Of a stretch of DNA of 64,000 bases, positions 33,330 through 43,251 are shown piece by piece; the stretch's first letter is position 1, and every line of letters begins with the position of its first letter. Under the pieces are notes generated by a model. The model was not told where the DNA came from, ran no database searches, and worked only from the letters and a program-made list of their open reading frames with translations. The DNA lies in contig JALGPY010000003.1 in the NCBI GenBank assembly GCA_023055425.1, forward strand, positions 25,681,001-25,745,000, given 5' to 3'. The DNA comes from Linanthus parryae (Eukaryota > Streptophyta > Magnoliopsida > Ericales > Polemoniaceae). The position numbers and the translations under genes were made by a program.

Positions 33330-34440
33330 TTTTTTTTTTCAGCGACAGCTAAATATTTTGATAAAAATAAAACGATTACAAAGAGAAAAATGACATATCC
33401 CCTGAAAACCAACTGAAAAGACCTACAAACAAACCAAATGCCTCAACAAACTAGGAATTCAGTGGCTAATGCTCGGTGGTACCCAACAACAATCCCCCAA
33501 AACAAAAAAGGCTCCTTGACATCAAGAGCCTCATATACCCACTTGACAAAGTAGAGCCCATAAGAGACATCATTAAAGACACAGAGCCCAAAACCAGAAA
33601 AAACACAAAAAGCCCATCAAAATGCCCAACAAGCTGCAATGAAACCTAATGCTCATGGATACTCCTGGATGACTGCAGCACCACCAGCAAGACGACGGTG
33701 AAGACGTGGGCAGAAGATGGTAGCGGCGTGGACGGCGGAAGGCAGCGGCAGAGCCCGTGTCCTCGTCGAAACCAGCCACATGGGGGAGGGGGAGGGTAAA
33801 TGAAGGCTTCTCCGGTGAAAAAGGACCGTTATGCTCCCCAAACCGGCAAAACAAACACGTGGGGAGGGGAGAGAGAACGAGAGCCTTTGAAGGGTGACGC
33901 AGTGAGACCCACGGAGACCTGTGGAGGGAGAGAGGAGGGATAGGGGATTCAGAGAGTGGGCTACGGCGGCGAGAGGTACGTCGGCGTCTGGCAGCAAGGT
34001 GGAGCAGCGGCGGTTGGATCTGCAGAACTAGCGTGGCGGTGGTCAACACGGCGGTCGGAGGGGGATGGCGTCACGGCTGGCCAGAGAGAGTTGACTTTAG
34101 GAATGGGCGGTAGGGTAGTTGAAATGACCAACGGAATTCCCTCGTCCCGCAAAGGGAAGGGGAAAGCAGTCAAAGAGGAGATCTCGACTTTGATTCCGAA
34201 AACCCGGCGGTGTACCTGATTTGAGAGAAACCGGTAGGGGCTAAGAATCGGCGGGAAGAAAGAGGCTAGTAGAGGCGGCGAGGTAGCAGGTTTAACGTTG
34301 GTAGGTGGCAGCAACATTACAAGAGAGGAGACCCGGCAGCAGCTCCATGGAGGAGGAGCCACCGCCAGGGTAGGGGGTGAGTATGGTTTCTGGAGAGGAG
34401 AAAAGTTAGAGAAAGAGACTTGCAAATGTTAGAAACAGGT
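33330..34440 (-). mobile_element. Possible non-LTR (LINE-derived) insertion, non-coding
   Basis: On the minus strand a GC-rich, CGCC-rich beginning passes into a T/G-rich end (CTCTTTGTAATCGTTTTATT) and then an A-rich tail (complement of the T run at 33,330-33,341). This resembles the 5' UTR and 3' end of plant LINEs without ORF2. The same block occurs in unit 3 at 52,432-53,418 plus 55,521-55,600, so it predates the duplication. Open frames in it are not conserved between copies. No target duplication was found. Confidence 0.35.
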
Positions 34441-34467
34441 TTTTGAACACAGCAATATAAAAAAATA

Positions 34468-34727
34468 ACCACTATGTTTCTTTTCTTTCACCCCATTTGA
34501 CTTGTTTGACTCGTATTTGCCTCACTTTGACTTGGCGATTTGGATCGCAAAACGATGCAATTTTTTCATATTTTTTCACAGTGTTATTGAGCAACTTTTC
34601 CTCTACAACACCATGAAAAAATTATCAAAAAATTGCACCATTTTGCTATCCAAATCACCGGGTCAAAATGACCCGTGAAAAGTGAAAAAAGTCAAATGGG
34701 GTGGAAAAGAAGAAACAGAGTGGTAGT
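34468..34727. mobile_element. Stowaway-like MITE (about 260 bp), unit 1
   Basis: The left end (ACCACTATGTTTCTTTTC...CACCCCATTTGAC) and the right end read inward (ACTACCACTCTGTTTCTTC...CACCCCATTTGAC) are inverted repeats flanked by TA. The interior also has inverted repeats (TTTTGCTATCCAAATC and its counterpart). The same element is present at 55,611-55,872, so it was in place before the unit duplicated. Confidence 0.6.
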
Positions 34728-34729
34728 TA

Positions 34730-35579
34730 TCATCACACTTGTGAGCTCAAGGGCGTGAGTTTGTTTGGGGGGATTCCAATAAACCAAAGGTTTAGGCCCT
34801 ACTTTGCAAAATGATGTGAATTAGCCTTGGTAAATATAAGGTTCATTTGGTTAAATGGATTGAGTTTATGTGAAGTTTGTTTATATGTAGTAGCCACGGA
34901 GATCGTTGTTGTACCGGGGTTTGAGGGGATCGAGGGGCGGAGACGGTGAGTTTCGGGTTGCGGTTCTTATCATCGTGGTGAGGGTGTGAGATGTGGTTTT
35001 TAATGTGAGAATGTGACGCTTAGGACTTGTTACTACATAATTATACTTTTGTCCCTACGCCTCAACATTCTAACCCGTTAGTGGAATAGGAGCTCGGACC
35101 ATGAATGTGGCTTAACCTAGCGTAGCCTCTTATTTTGTCGGCACACGCAAAGAGGTAGGCTATTCTTTTACTTAGTAAAATTAGGCTTTCTATACTAACT
35201 AAGGGAAATTCTTTTTGTCGAGTTAAGTTGCAATTCACACCTTGTCCCTAGATTTTTCATCACTCCATGAGAACCGGTTTGAGCTAATTGAGATTGCCCG
35301 ATCTCACCCAAAAATGATAAAAAGTTAGTGTTTATGTATATATGTGTTTGTTTAGGATCGAGTCTAGACTGCATTGTATCATATTGTTGCATCGTTAAAT
35401 TGTTTATTGAGTCGTCGTTTGTGTCGAGTCGGCTATTTATGGTTTGTATGCAAATGGTGTTCCGAATAGTATGCAAAATTGCTTGGCTCGTACCATGGTT
35501 TGTTGGGAAGAAAGTGTTGAGAATATGGTCGTTTTTGATATATTGCTCGGGACGCGCAAATGGTAAGTGTGGGGATATT
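34730..35579 (+). other. Noncoding stretch, possibly 3' internal part of a Tat/Athila-like element
   Basis: The first 130 bases continue the duplicated RING flank. From about 34,850 the sequence is unique. It ends in GGTAAGTGTGGGGATATT, a purine-rich run directly before an LTR-like start, as in Tat/Athila gypsy elements. No gene is recognised. Confidence 0.35.
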
Positions 35580-36850
35580 TGATAACTCCATAATTGGAGT
35601 TATATTCTTATGTGATTACTTGTCATTTTGTGTGCATTCCGATGCATTTACATGAGCTTTCGGCCAAATCTTGTTAGTTTTGAGAATGTGTGAGCATTTG
35701 AACGTTATTGTCGAATCCGGGTGTTTTTTCATGTATTTTATATTATATTTGGCTCGTTTGATCTTCCGGTATGTGTTTATTGTTGAGGATTTCAGGAAAC
35801 GGAAGCTTGTAGCTGGAAATTTGGAGCGGAAGCGAACTTCGGAAGCGAGGAATGCTCAAGAGACATGTTCGGGAAGTTGTGACGAAAGTGGAGGAGCTTG
35901 AAAAGTGAAGAAAAAACTACATGGAGAAAAGTGTTCTCATGAACACTATGGGTATTCACAAGAACAACAACACTTAGAAGATTTTCAAGGCTCAAGCAGG
36001 TGTTCACACGAGCAGAAAACATGTTCACAGGAGCATGTTCACACGAGCAGAAAAGATGCTCACAGGAGCAGAAAAAGTGTTCACATGAGGGCGTTCATGC
36101 GAACAGATCGACAGTTCACATGAACAGAATCCGGAAATTCAGCCAAACTCTTAGGGTTCATTTGTAATACTTAGAAACTTGTTAGAAACATTGGGAAACG
36201 TATTTTGGTCACCTAGAGGACGTTTTTGGGCAGATAGACATTGTAGGAGACGTGCTTGGGAGCTTGGGAGCGTTCTTGGAGCTTTGTATCATTCGTTTGG
36301 ATTCTCTACTCTTCTTTTCTTTAGTTTTTGCTTATGATCAACTTGAAACTTGTTATTTTGATCATGAGTAAACGTATCTAAGTCTTTTATTCGGGATATC
36401 TCGTGGGAACTAGAGTTAAACACCACGTTTTGGTGATTTATGAATTTGGTTTCATGCTATAAAGCTTAATTGAATGCGTTTTACTTAGTTATGTGCAATT
36501 TATGATCTTAATACTTCTTTCTTATTGTTAGACGTATCAATAGGATTGATTTAGTTTATGAACGTTAGAGGAATCAACATTCATTACCTAGCAAGGTATG
36601 TTTCTGTCGCTGGCTTTTGATACAACTGCATTCATGAGTCAAGACTCTCACTTTTATTTTCTAGCATCAATTAACGTAGTTCCGTTTCTCTTATTAGTCT
36701 ACATCTATTTTGCAACTATTTGTGTTAAATGAAGCGTGCTATCAGAATTCTAGTAGATCTTATAACAGAATCAACAACTTTATAATTGCATATCCTTTGT
36801 ACATCTCCATCACTTGGTAGATAGACAGCGCAGCGGATATGAGATGTGGT
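35580..36850 (+). repeat. Tat/Athila-like gypsy LTR (end not defined)
   Basis: It begins TGATAACTCCATAATTGGAG, closely related to the start of the solo LTR at 53,419 (TGATAACTCC...TGGAGTTATATTC), with further shared blocks (TTGTTGAATCCGGGCG-like). It follows a purine tract. The 3' end could not be placed because it lacks the typical end seen at 55,520. No coding frame is supported. Confidence 0.5.
35930..36125 (+). repeat. Short interspersed GTTCACA-AGCAG motif array in LTR
   Basis: Variants of GTTCACACGAGCAG, GTTCACAGGAGCA and GTTCATGCGAACAG recur about eight times, often separated by AAAA-rich linkers. Similar but fewer motifs (TTCGCACGAA) occur in the related LTR near 54,480-54,530. Confidence 0.6.
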
Positions 36851-37038
36851 TGATCTACCGAGAAAAAATTGCAAAAAGCTACAATGTTTTCTATCCTAAG
36901 AGATGAAGTATAGTTTTACTGTAACAGAACAATGAAATGTACTATAAGATGAATGTTGACACCATACAGTCACGATACAACTATACAAGACGCGAGGCAT
37001 ACAACTTATCTATAGATGTTTTGTGATGATATATAAAT

Positions 37039-37398
37039 GGCCTCGTTTGGCTGAGCTAAATTAAGGATCAACTTCTGAGATTATTGGAGTTCGGATCCCC
37101 TTTCCAGATGAGCCGGATCCAGGTTTTTTTTAGTTGTTACAATTCTAGATTTTTATTTCCGGAAAAAAGGCTATGCAAATGAGCCGGCGCCACATGTCCT
37201 CAATGGTCGGAAATATGTCAGAATTAATGGAATCAGGATCATGGTCTTGTCAGTCTGGATCTGGATATTGTCGATACGGATCTGGGTTTTTGTGCCCATA
37301 ATATCAGATTGTGAGATTTAAAAAACTAGGTTAAGTTTAATATCAAAATCTCATAATTTAGATCACCCAAACTGCCTTATTATTGATAGCCAAACGAG
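37039..37398. mobile_element. Possible MITE with CTCGTTTGGCT ends
   Basis: GGCCTCGTTTGGCTGAGC on the left and AGCCAAACGAG on the right are short inverted repeats around a sequence rich in TGAGATT/AATCTCA. No convincing target duplication was found. Confidence 0.35.
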
Positions 37399-37663
37399 TA
37401 CAGAGAACAAACTACTAGTTTAGTTAGCTGCTTTTTGAAGAATTGAGAAATATTTATAAACAAAAGTCCCCTGGGGCTACAACATATAAGTAGTTAGCAA
37501 TGTTTCTGTAGATGCAGATGTCAAATTCTCTCTTGTGCGCGCACGATCATGCACACATGCACCAAGTGGGCAGGGAAGTCCTGTATTCCGTGGAGGAATT
37601 AGGTCATTGTTTGGGATTTTAGTAGCCCGTTTTAACTCCTTTGGTTTTGCTCTTTGTTTTCAG

Positions 37664-37768
37664 AGTTTGAGTGCTGAGAAAGATGGTCTTGACATCATTC
37701 AGCACGACTGGGCTTTGCCAAAATTCGAGCAGCGAGCTGAAGCTGTGTTGAGAAAACGCTTGAGCTGA
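37664..37768 (+). pseudogene. Orphan terminal exon of an unrecognised gene
   Basis: A pyrimidine-rich acceptor (CTCTTTGTTTTCAG, ending 37,663) precedes an open segment encoding SLSAEKDGLDIIQHDWALPK and continuing to RKRLS and a TGA at 37,766-37,768. The codon use looks like a real conserved exon, but no upstream exon is recognised in the window, so it is probably a displaced gene fragment. The protein family is not known to me. Confidence 0.35.
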
Positions 37769-38597
37769 ACATCTGTCTGTTTTTCCTACTCCAATCCCTA
37801 TCAGTGTCAATTATCTGCTCTTTGCACTTACGCTGGAGACTCTTTGCACTTACGCTGGAGAGAAGATAATGATACTTTACTTTGTATACTTGTTCACAAC
37901 TTCACCTTTTAGGTCATAGCTTCTGATCCGAAAAATAATTTCCTTAGTTTTCTGGTTGTATTTCCCTTGTTCTCGTTCATGTTTTTATATCTTGTATGAC
38001 TTTAGACTGGCTTAGTATAAACAGTCTGCACGTAAACCTCAAACTCTAGTGTTTTGATTTGTTCTTGCCTTGAATGGTGTGTTCCGTACTTGGTGAATCG
38101 TGGTAATGGGATAAATTTGTTGGCTGCCATTTTGTAGGCCTTCCGTATTAAAGCAACAAAACTTTCTGAAATTTGTTGGCAACCTGAAAGTTATGATGAA
38201 GAATAAAAAATAAAAAGACGCGATAGAGCATAAATGAAACCATCGTTAAACCGAAGAATAAGATATACTATAAAACTTCTCATGACATCTAGAATTGTAT
38301 TGATGTCAGTCCTTCCTTTTCATTCTACAATTCTACATAATACGCGGAGTCATGTTGCCTTATTTTGCCAGATAAGTTATTCAAGAGAAATGATTATATT
38401 CCTAAATTGCCGTGGTCTCCCAACCCAATTATTTGGGAGATTGCGGGGATCAGAGTTAAAGAATAAAGCAGTTCTTTATCTTTTTGGTTGAGGTGGACAC
38501 AATGAAAAAATATCTCTGCCCACTCAAACTTCTTACCAGCAGCTGAGCTACTCCTCTATCTTCCTTGTTTTTCAGCTACAAACAGAAACAACTAATC
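37769..38597 (+). other. Intergenic region and upstream flank of LRR gene, unit 2
   Basis: It includes a 22-bp perfect tandem duplication at 37,818-37,861 (CTCTTTGCACTTACGCTGG...). From about 38,450 the sequence (AAGAATAAAGCAGTTC, TATCTTTTTGGTTG) is shared with the region upstream of the LRR gene at 48,838, so it probably holds the promoter and 5' UTR. No clear TATA box was fixed. Confidence 0.5.
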
Positions 38598-40471
38598 ATG
38601 TCAAACACTATTTCTACACATAAACCCTCCCGTTCGTTTTCTGAAATCATTATCAATCCAAGCTCTGCCGACAACAACGGTGGTGGCGGCTGCGGAACCA
38701 GTAGCAACACTAGCACAAATTTGTCAAAGTGGCTGTTTCAAGACATTGATTTTATCGAGGAATCGCTTGAAGCGGTCAAGCGCAAGGCCTGTGAAATGAT
38801 TGCTGAGGTCCATGAGGAGCGTAAGAAGCTTGAGAAGCTGGTGGTTGTGCTGGACGAGGAAGGAACAACGGAAGGGAGAGACACCCAACTCAAGGAAGTG
38901 AAAAAGAAGGTAAGCAAGTTGAGGCTGGACATTCCTTTTAAATTTATAACTCCTTCTCAAGTACACAACCCAAATGTGAATTGGCGTCCTCGGCCCAATC
39001 CCAACCAAATCAAAGAGATTACTCTCCGTGATCTCATCATGCGGAGAAGGAAAACTTTTCCTTCCACAAGATTATTAAACGTGCTGGAAGGGGATCAGTA
39101 CCCAAGTTTAGCACACGGTCTCCACGGCTATCATAATTGTTTATTGTTGTGTTTTCTACAATTTCCACCAAATGCTATCATAAAAAGAAGCCTTCTTTAT
39201 CTATGGGTGATCGCATCCCAGGTTGGTCGATGTTATTATTATTCCCCCTTTATAAAGGACTTCGATAGGAAAATTGGTGTTTTAATTGCAAAGGGCTTCA
39301 TCGAGTCTGTTGAGAAGAAGTGTAGCTTAACCGTGGCTGGTTATCGCATGAACCATTCTACATATCACACTCTAATTCATTGGAAATGGTTAAGTTCTTC
39401 CCAAGCCGTTCGAGATGAAGTGTGTGTAGGGCCTAGCATTGATAAGGTGGAGGAGGTGGATTATGATGTCTTTTATACTGGGGGGCGCTTCTCTGGAGGA
39501 AAATTAAAAGTCCTTCACCTGGGGAAGTGGAAGAAGTCGTCAACGCAACACATTGAATTTATGGACAACCCCGACCTTTTTTTCCAAAAATACAATCTTC
39601 CATACTTGAGATATGTAAGTCTCAGGGGCATTTCTATGATCGAAGAGCTCCCTAAATTCATCACAAAGCTCAAGAGTCTACAGTTTTTGGATGTCCAAGC
39701 TTGTTACAATCTGGAGGTGATTCCATCTGACATTGGCAACTTGAGTTACACCCTGAGGCACCTGGACATGTCGGAGTGTTACTTTCTAGAGCGCATGCCA
39801 AGGCTCTTGCAACACTCTACAGTCTCGAAGTCCTAAAGGGGTTCTTTGTCGGACAACACGTGGATGAAAGAGTGTGTACTCTGGAGGACTTGTTACCCCT
39901 TCAAAGGCTGGTGAAGCTAAATATTTATACTAATGTGAAAGCATTCCCCAATAGGAGCCAGTTAAGAGCTTTACAAAAGTTTGAAAAACTACGGAGCCTG
40001 ACCATCTCCTGGGGAGGATGCAAGTCGAGCCCGAAAGATCAATATGGAGAAGAATTTCATCATCATCATCAATCACCAAATACGACTGGTAGTAACGACG
40101 TAGTTGATACATTTCAGTTTAGTTTATTCAAACTTGATCTTCAGTGTGTGCCAAGAACTGTAAGTAGTCGTGGTTGGCTGAATCCTGCCAATTTCAGGGA
40201 ACTGAAGAGGCTGTACATAAGGGGTGGCGAATTTTCCGATTTATGCCAATGGTCAAAGGAAGAGGGCGAGAGCAGGTGTTGCTGGGAAGTGGAGATACTG
40301 CGGTTAAAGCACTTGGGTAACCTGAAAATGGACTGGACTGAGTTGCGGCGCATGTTTCCGAAAATGATTAGCTTAGAGAAAGTTGATTGTCCCAATCTTC
40401 TTGGAGTTCCTCATGATAAAGACGGGGTGTGGCCAAAGGAACCCGACTTACATCCTTCCCCTTCTGCTTGA
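38598..40471 (+). pseudogene. NLR-like coiled-coil/winged-helix/LRR gene with one-base frameshift (unit 2)
   Basis: The start is taken at MSNTISTHKPS (38,598), matching the intact paralog at 48,838 rather than the ATG 11 codons upstream. The order is: low-complexity N-terminus; coiled coil (NLSKWLFQDIDFIEESLEAV, then KELKKKVSKL-type heptads); NWRPRPNPNQIKEITLRDLI; a winged-helix-like block (LLCFLQFPPNAIIKRSLLYL ... CSLTVAGYRMNHSTY); and LRRs (LRYVSLRGISMIEELPKFIT, LQFLDVQACYNLEVI). Loss of one C at 39,798-39,799 shifts the frame near codon 400. The second frame (open to 40,471) carries the remaining LRRs. The C-terminal end differs from the paralog (PSPSA end). Since only one lesion is seen, a sequencing error or very recent inactivation is possible. 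No P-loop, kinase-2 or GLPL motif is present. Confidence 0.82.
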
Positions 40472-40500
40472 ATAAGAAGAAAAACTGGAATCGGGTGCCT

Positions 40501-40547
40501 TTCTTCTTCTTCTTCTTCTTCTTCTTCTTCTTCTTCTTCTTCTTCTT
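40501..40547 (+). repeat. (CTT)n microsatellite
   Basis: About 15 uninterrupted CTT/TTC units directly downstream of the LRR pseudogene, in its probable 3' UTR. Confidence 0.95.
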
Positions 40548-40619
40548 TTAAAATAGATTGTAAAACAGTTACTGGATTACTACTGTTTAGGTGAAGTATG
40601 TTCATTTGCTTCATTTTTT

Positions 40620-41550
40620 ATTTGAATGTATACTAAGAGATGAGAGTCGAATGAAGTGAGATTCGCTATCTTCTTAAGGGCGGCGGTGAAACTTTTCTTA
40701 ATGAACATGGAATGCCACGCCAAATCCTCAGTAGATCATTCTGACGTGTTTTTTATCAACTCGCACCAATGTCATTGATCAACTGCTATATATAGTTTAA
40801 CATCCATCTTCACCACTCAATACAAAAATTAATACCAGTACATCTTAGAATCTTATCTTACACTCACTTTTAACACTTACAAAACACCTCGAGCAATCAT
40901 CGAGGAATTCTGTTCCAAATAGTTGGGTGTGAAAAGTGGAGTTGCGGCGCCTATGATCATTTGCTTTCTTGAGTTTTCTTCTGTTCTTTTTCCATGTGTA
41001 TTGTATATAGCTAAATATTAATATTATATCCTCTTAGTTATATTGATTCCATCAACAATTATATAACTTAGAATCATCATCGATTATGTATATAGGAACT
41101 TAAACCTATCTCTAAACTCTTTTATTGCTTTTAAATTACTTAATGGAGAGAATCACAAATACAATGAATATTTACACCTAAACCATAATCACAACCAGAT
41201 CTAGAATAAACGAAAACAACTAAGCACTCTACATACCATAAACAATCAATCAATAGATTTAGATAAATCAAACAATAGATTTAGATAGTTGTAGCTGCCT
41301 TTCGTTGGAGGACTTTCATAGTAGTGGGTCAAATTTGATGTCCCTCACCTTTTCATAACGGGTAGAGAGCCCGATTTTCTTTGTATTAATATTAATAATA
41401 TGCAGGGCCAGCTCGCCCCTCCTCCGAGCAGGTTGCCAAAAAAGAAAAAAAAACAACCAATATTCAATCAAATGCTACAAATACTTCAATTCTCTGTTTT
41501 CTGAAAATCCATATCGCGTACGAGATAAAAAAGAAAACGAATATCTAAAT
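40620..41550. other. Intergenic DNA between unit 2 LRR and RING relic
   Basis: No gene is supported. The 3' part precedes the RING relic stop codon. Confidence 0.5.
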
Positions 41551-41810
41551 CTAAATAACTCGACGACACATCGGGCACTTATTGCTCTAATTCAACCACC
41601 GGGCAACACAATCTCCATGAAACAGGTGCGCGCAAACCGTACTAGTAACCTCAGACCCATATTGGAATTTCTCCATACATATTGCGGACTGGTCATTTGA
41701 TCGCCAACCATGAAAAACAATCTTCTTCAAACCAAGGTGAACGGGAACACAAGGCACCGTCAGATAAGTCAGATAAGTTAGCGAGTCTCTCCTGATGTGT
41801 ACATTGTGAG

Positions 41811-42673
41811 CAGGGCCGGCTCTATAATTTTGGGTGCCCTAAGCGAAAGGAAAAATTTAATGCCTTACATCTAAGTGTAAAATCTAGACTTAAATAATTA
41901 CACCAAATTCTTTCAATCTCCACATTAGAAATTTTTTTGAACTTATTTTTGGGACAAATTCAACTAGATAACCTCTTAGCCAACTATTATTCTGGTTCAT
42001 TTTTTTTTTCTCATACCAACTTTATACTTGAAAAACTAAGATTTTAACGTCTAAAAGGATTCTAACGTCAATCATGATATTGAAAAACAACAAGAATTGA
42101 GATATAATATATTGACTCACACTATAAACACAAGAAACCCAAGAAACCAGTGAATATTATGACCAGTCTAAAAGGATTTTAACGTCAACAAGGATATAGA
42201 AAAACAACAAGAGTGGAGAACTGGAGATATAATACATCCACTCACACAATAAACACAAGAAACCCTTAGTTCTTCACTTTTAAAGAGTGAAGATAGTCCG
42301 AGTCTTCTGTCTCTTCAATGTGAAATTTTAATGAAGAATGGAGTAATTTTTTTGGCAATAAAAAAGACTTCTCAATTTTTGGCATCTCCAAACACAGATC
42401 TTGGAGAAGTGATAATTTGTCTAGTAATTCTACCTTGATAATTAATGATGAAGTCTCAGAGAAGTTTATAGCAAAATCAGTTTTAACTTTGGAAAAGCAA
42501 TGAGATTATTCGTTACTTGAGTCCAAGATAAGAAGAAAATCTCTTGAGAATTTTTAGGAGAAAAGTTAGGTAAGAATTAGCCTCACCAATCACGTTCTAT
42601 AAATCTTGAATGCCCCTAAAATTTTGGTGCCCTAAGCAACGGCTTTAACTGCTTAGAGCTAAAGCCGGCCCTG
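41811..42673. mobile_element. hAT-superfamily non-autonomous element, 863 bp
   Basis: The ends CAGGGCCGGCTCTA and, inverted, CAGGGCCGGCTTTA are flanked by a perfect 8-bp duplication ATTGTGAG (41,803-41,810 and 42,674-42,681), the hAT signature. GGGTGCCCTAAGC occurs close to both ends in inverted orientation. The interior is AT-rich without a transposase. It sits inside the unit 2 RING relic. Confidence 0.85.
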
Positions 42674-42785
42674 ATTGTGAGAGGTAGTGTACCAAGGTGA
42701 GACAGCAGTTGGGGTATCAGCTCCTGCTGAAGTTCTATGCTGGCGCGGAATTCTGAGAGAAGCCTCGATAGTTTACGGTGGTCTT

Positions 42786-43209
42786 TGTTGGGGTGGAGCC
42801 CTGGTTCATGGGCGACCCGTTTTATGAATCGACCCGGTTCATGTTTTGCTACGACCCGAAAAGGGAGACATGATTCGTGGAGCGAAGGCTTGGGCCGGTA
42901 GGCCCAAGGCCTAGCGATCACGAACATGTCTCCGGGGGTTCGGGGGCAGCGCCCCCGAAAAAAAATATTTTGACCCGTTTTGACCCGTTTGGGCTTGGAT
43001 CCAGCCCGGTTTGATAGGTTGTCTATTTATAGAGTTCTTAGGTTTCGTAGCATGTTATGTTGAGCGTTCTGATTTCGCTTGTAATTCTCTCTGAGACGAT
43101 TCGTCTGTTTTAGTGAAATCTCTGCAACTCCGTGGAGTAGGCTGTTTTGCCGAACCACGTAAATCTGTGTGTTTTGATTCTTTCTGCATATTTTTCGTTT
43201 TTCACAACA
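42786..43209 (+). repeat. 5' LTR of copia D (424 bp)
   Basis: TGTTGGGGTGG...TTTTTCACAACA, bounded by the GTCTT duplication and, two bases later, by the PBS. A TATA-like TATTTATAG occurs at 43,024-43,032. Confidence 0.93.
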
Positions 43210-43211
43210 AC

Positions 43212-43224
43212 TGGTATCAGAGCC
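43212..43224 (+). promoter_or_regulatory. Primer-binding site, copia D
   Basis: TGGTATCAGAGCC, initiator tRNA-Met type, two bases after the 5' LTR. Confidence 0.92.
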
Positions 43225-43251
43225 AGGTTCGCTAGGGTTTGGGAAAAATAG

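Noticed and set aside
33573..34425. Overlapping frames on both strands in the duplicated GC-rich block
   Set aside because: They change length and frame in the paralogous block at 52,660-53,360, so they are not conserved coding sequence.
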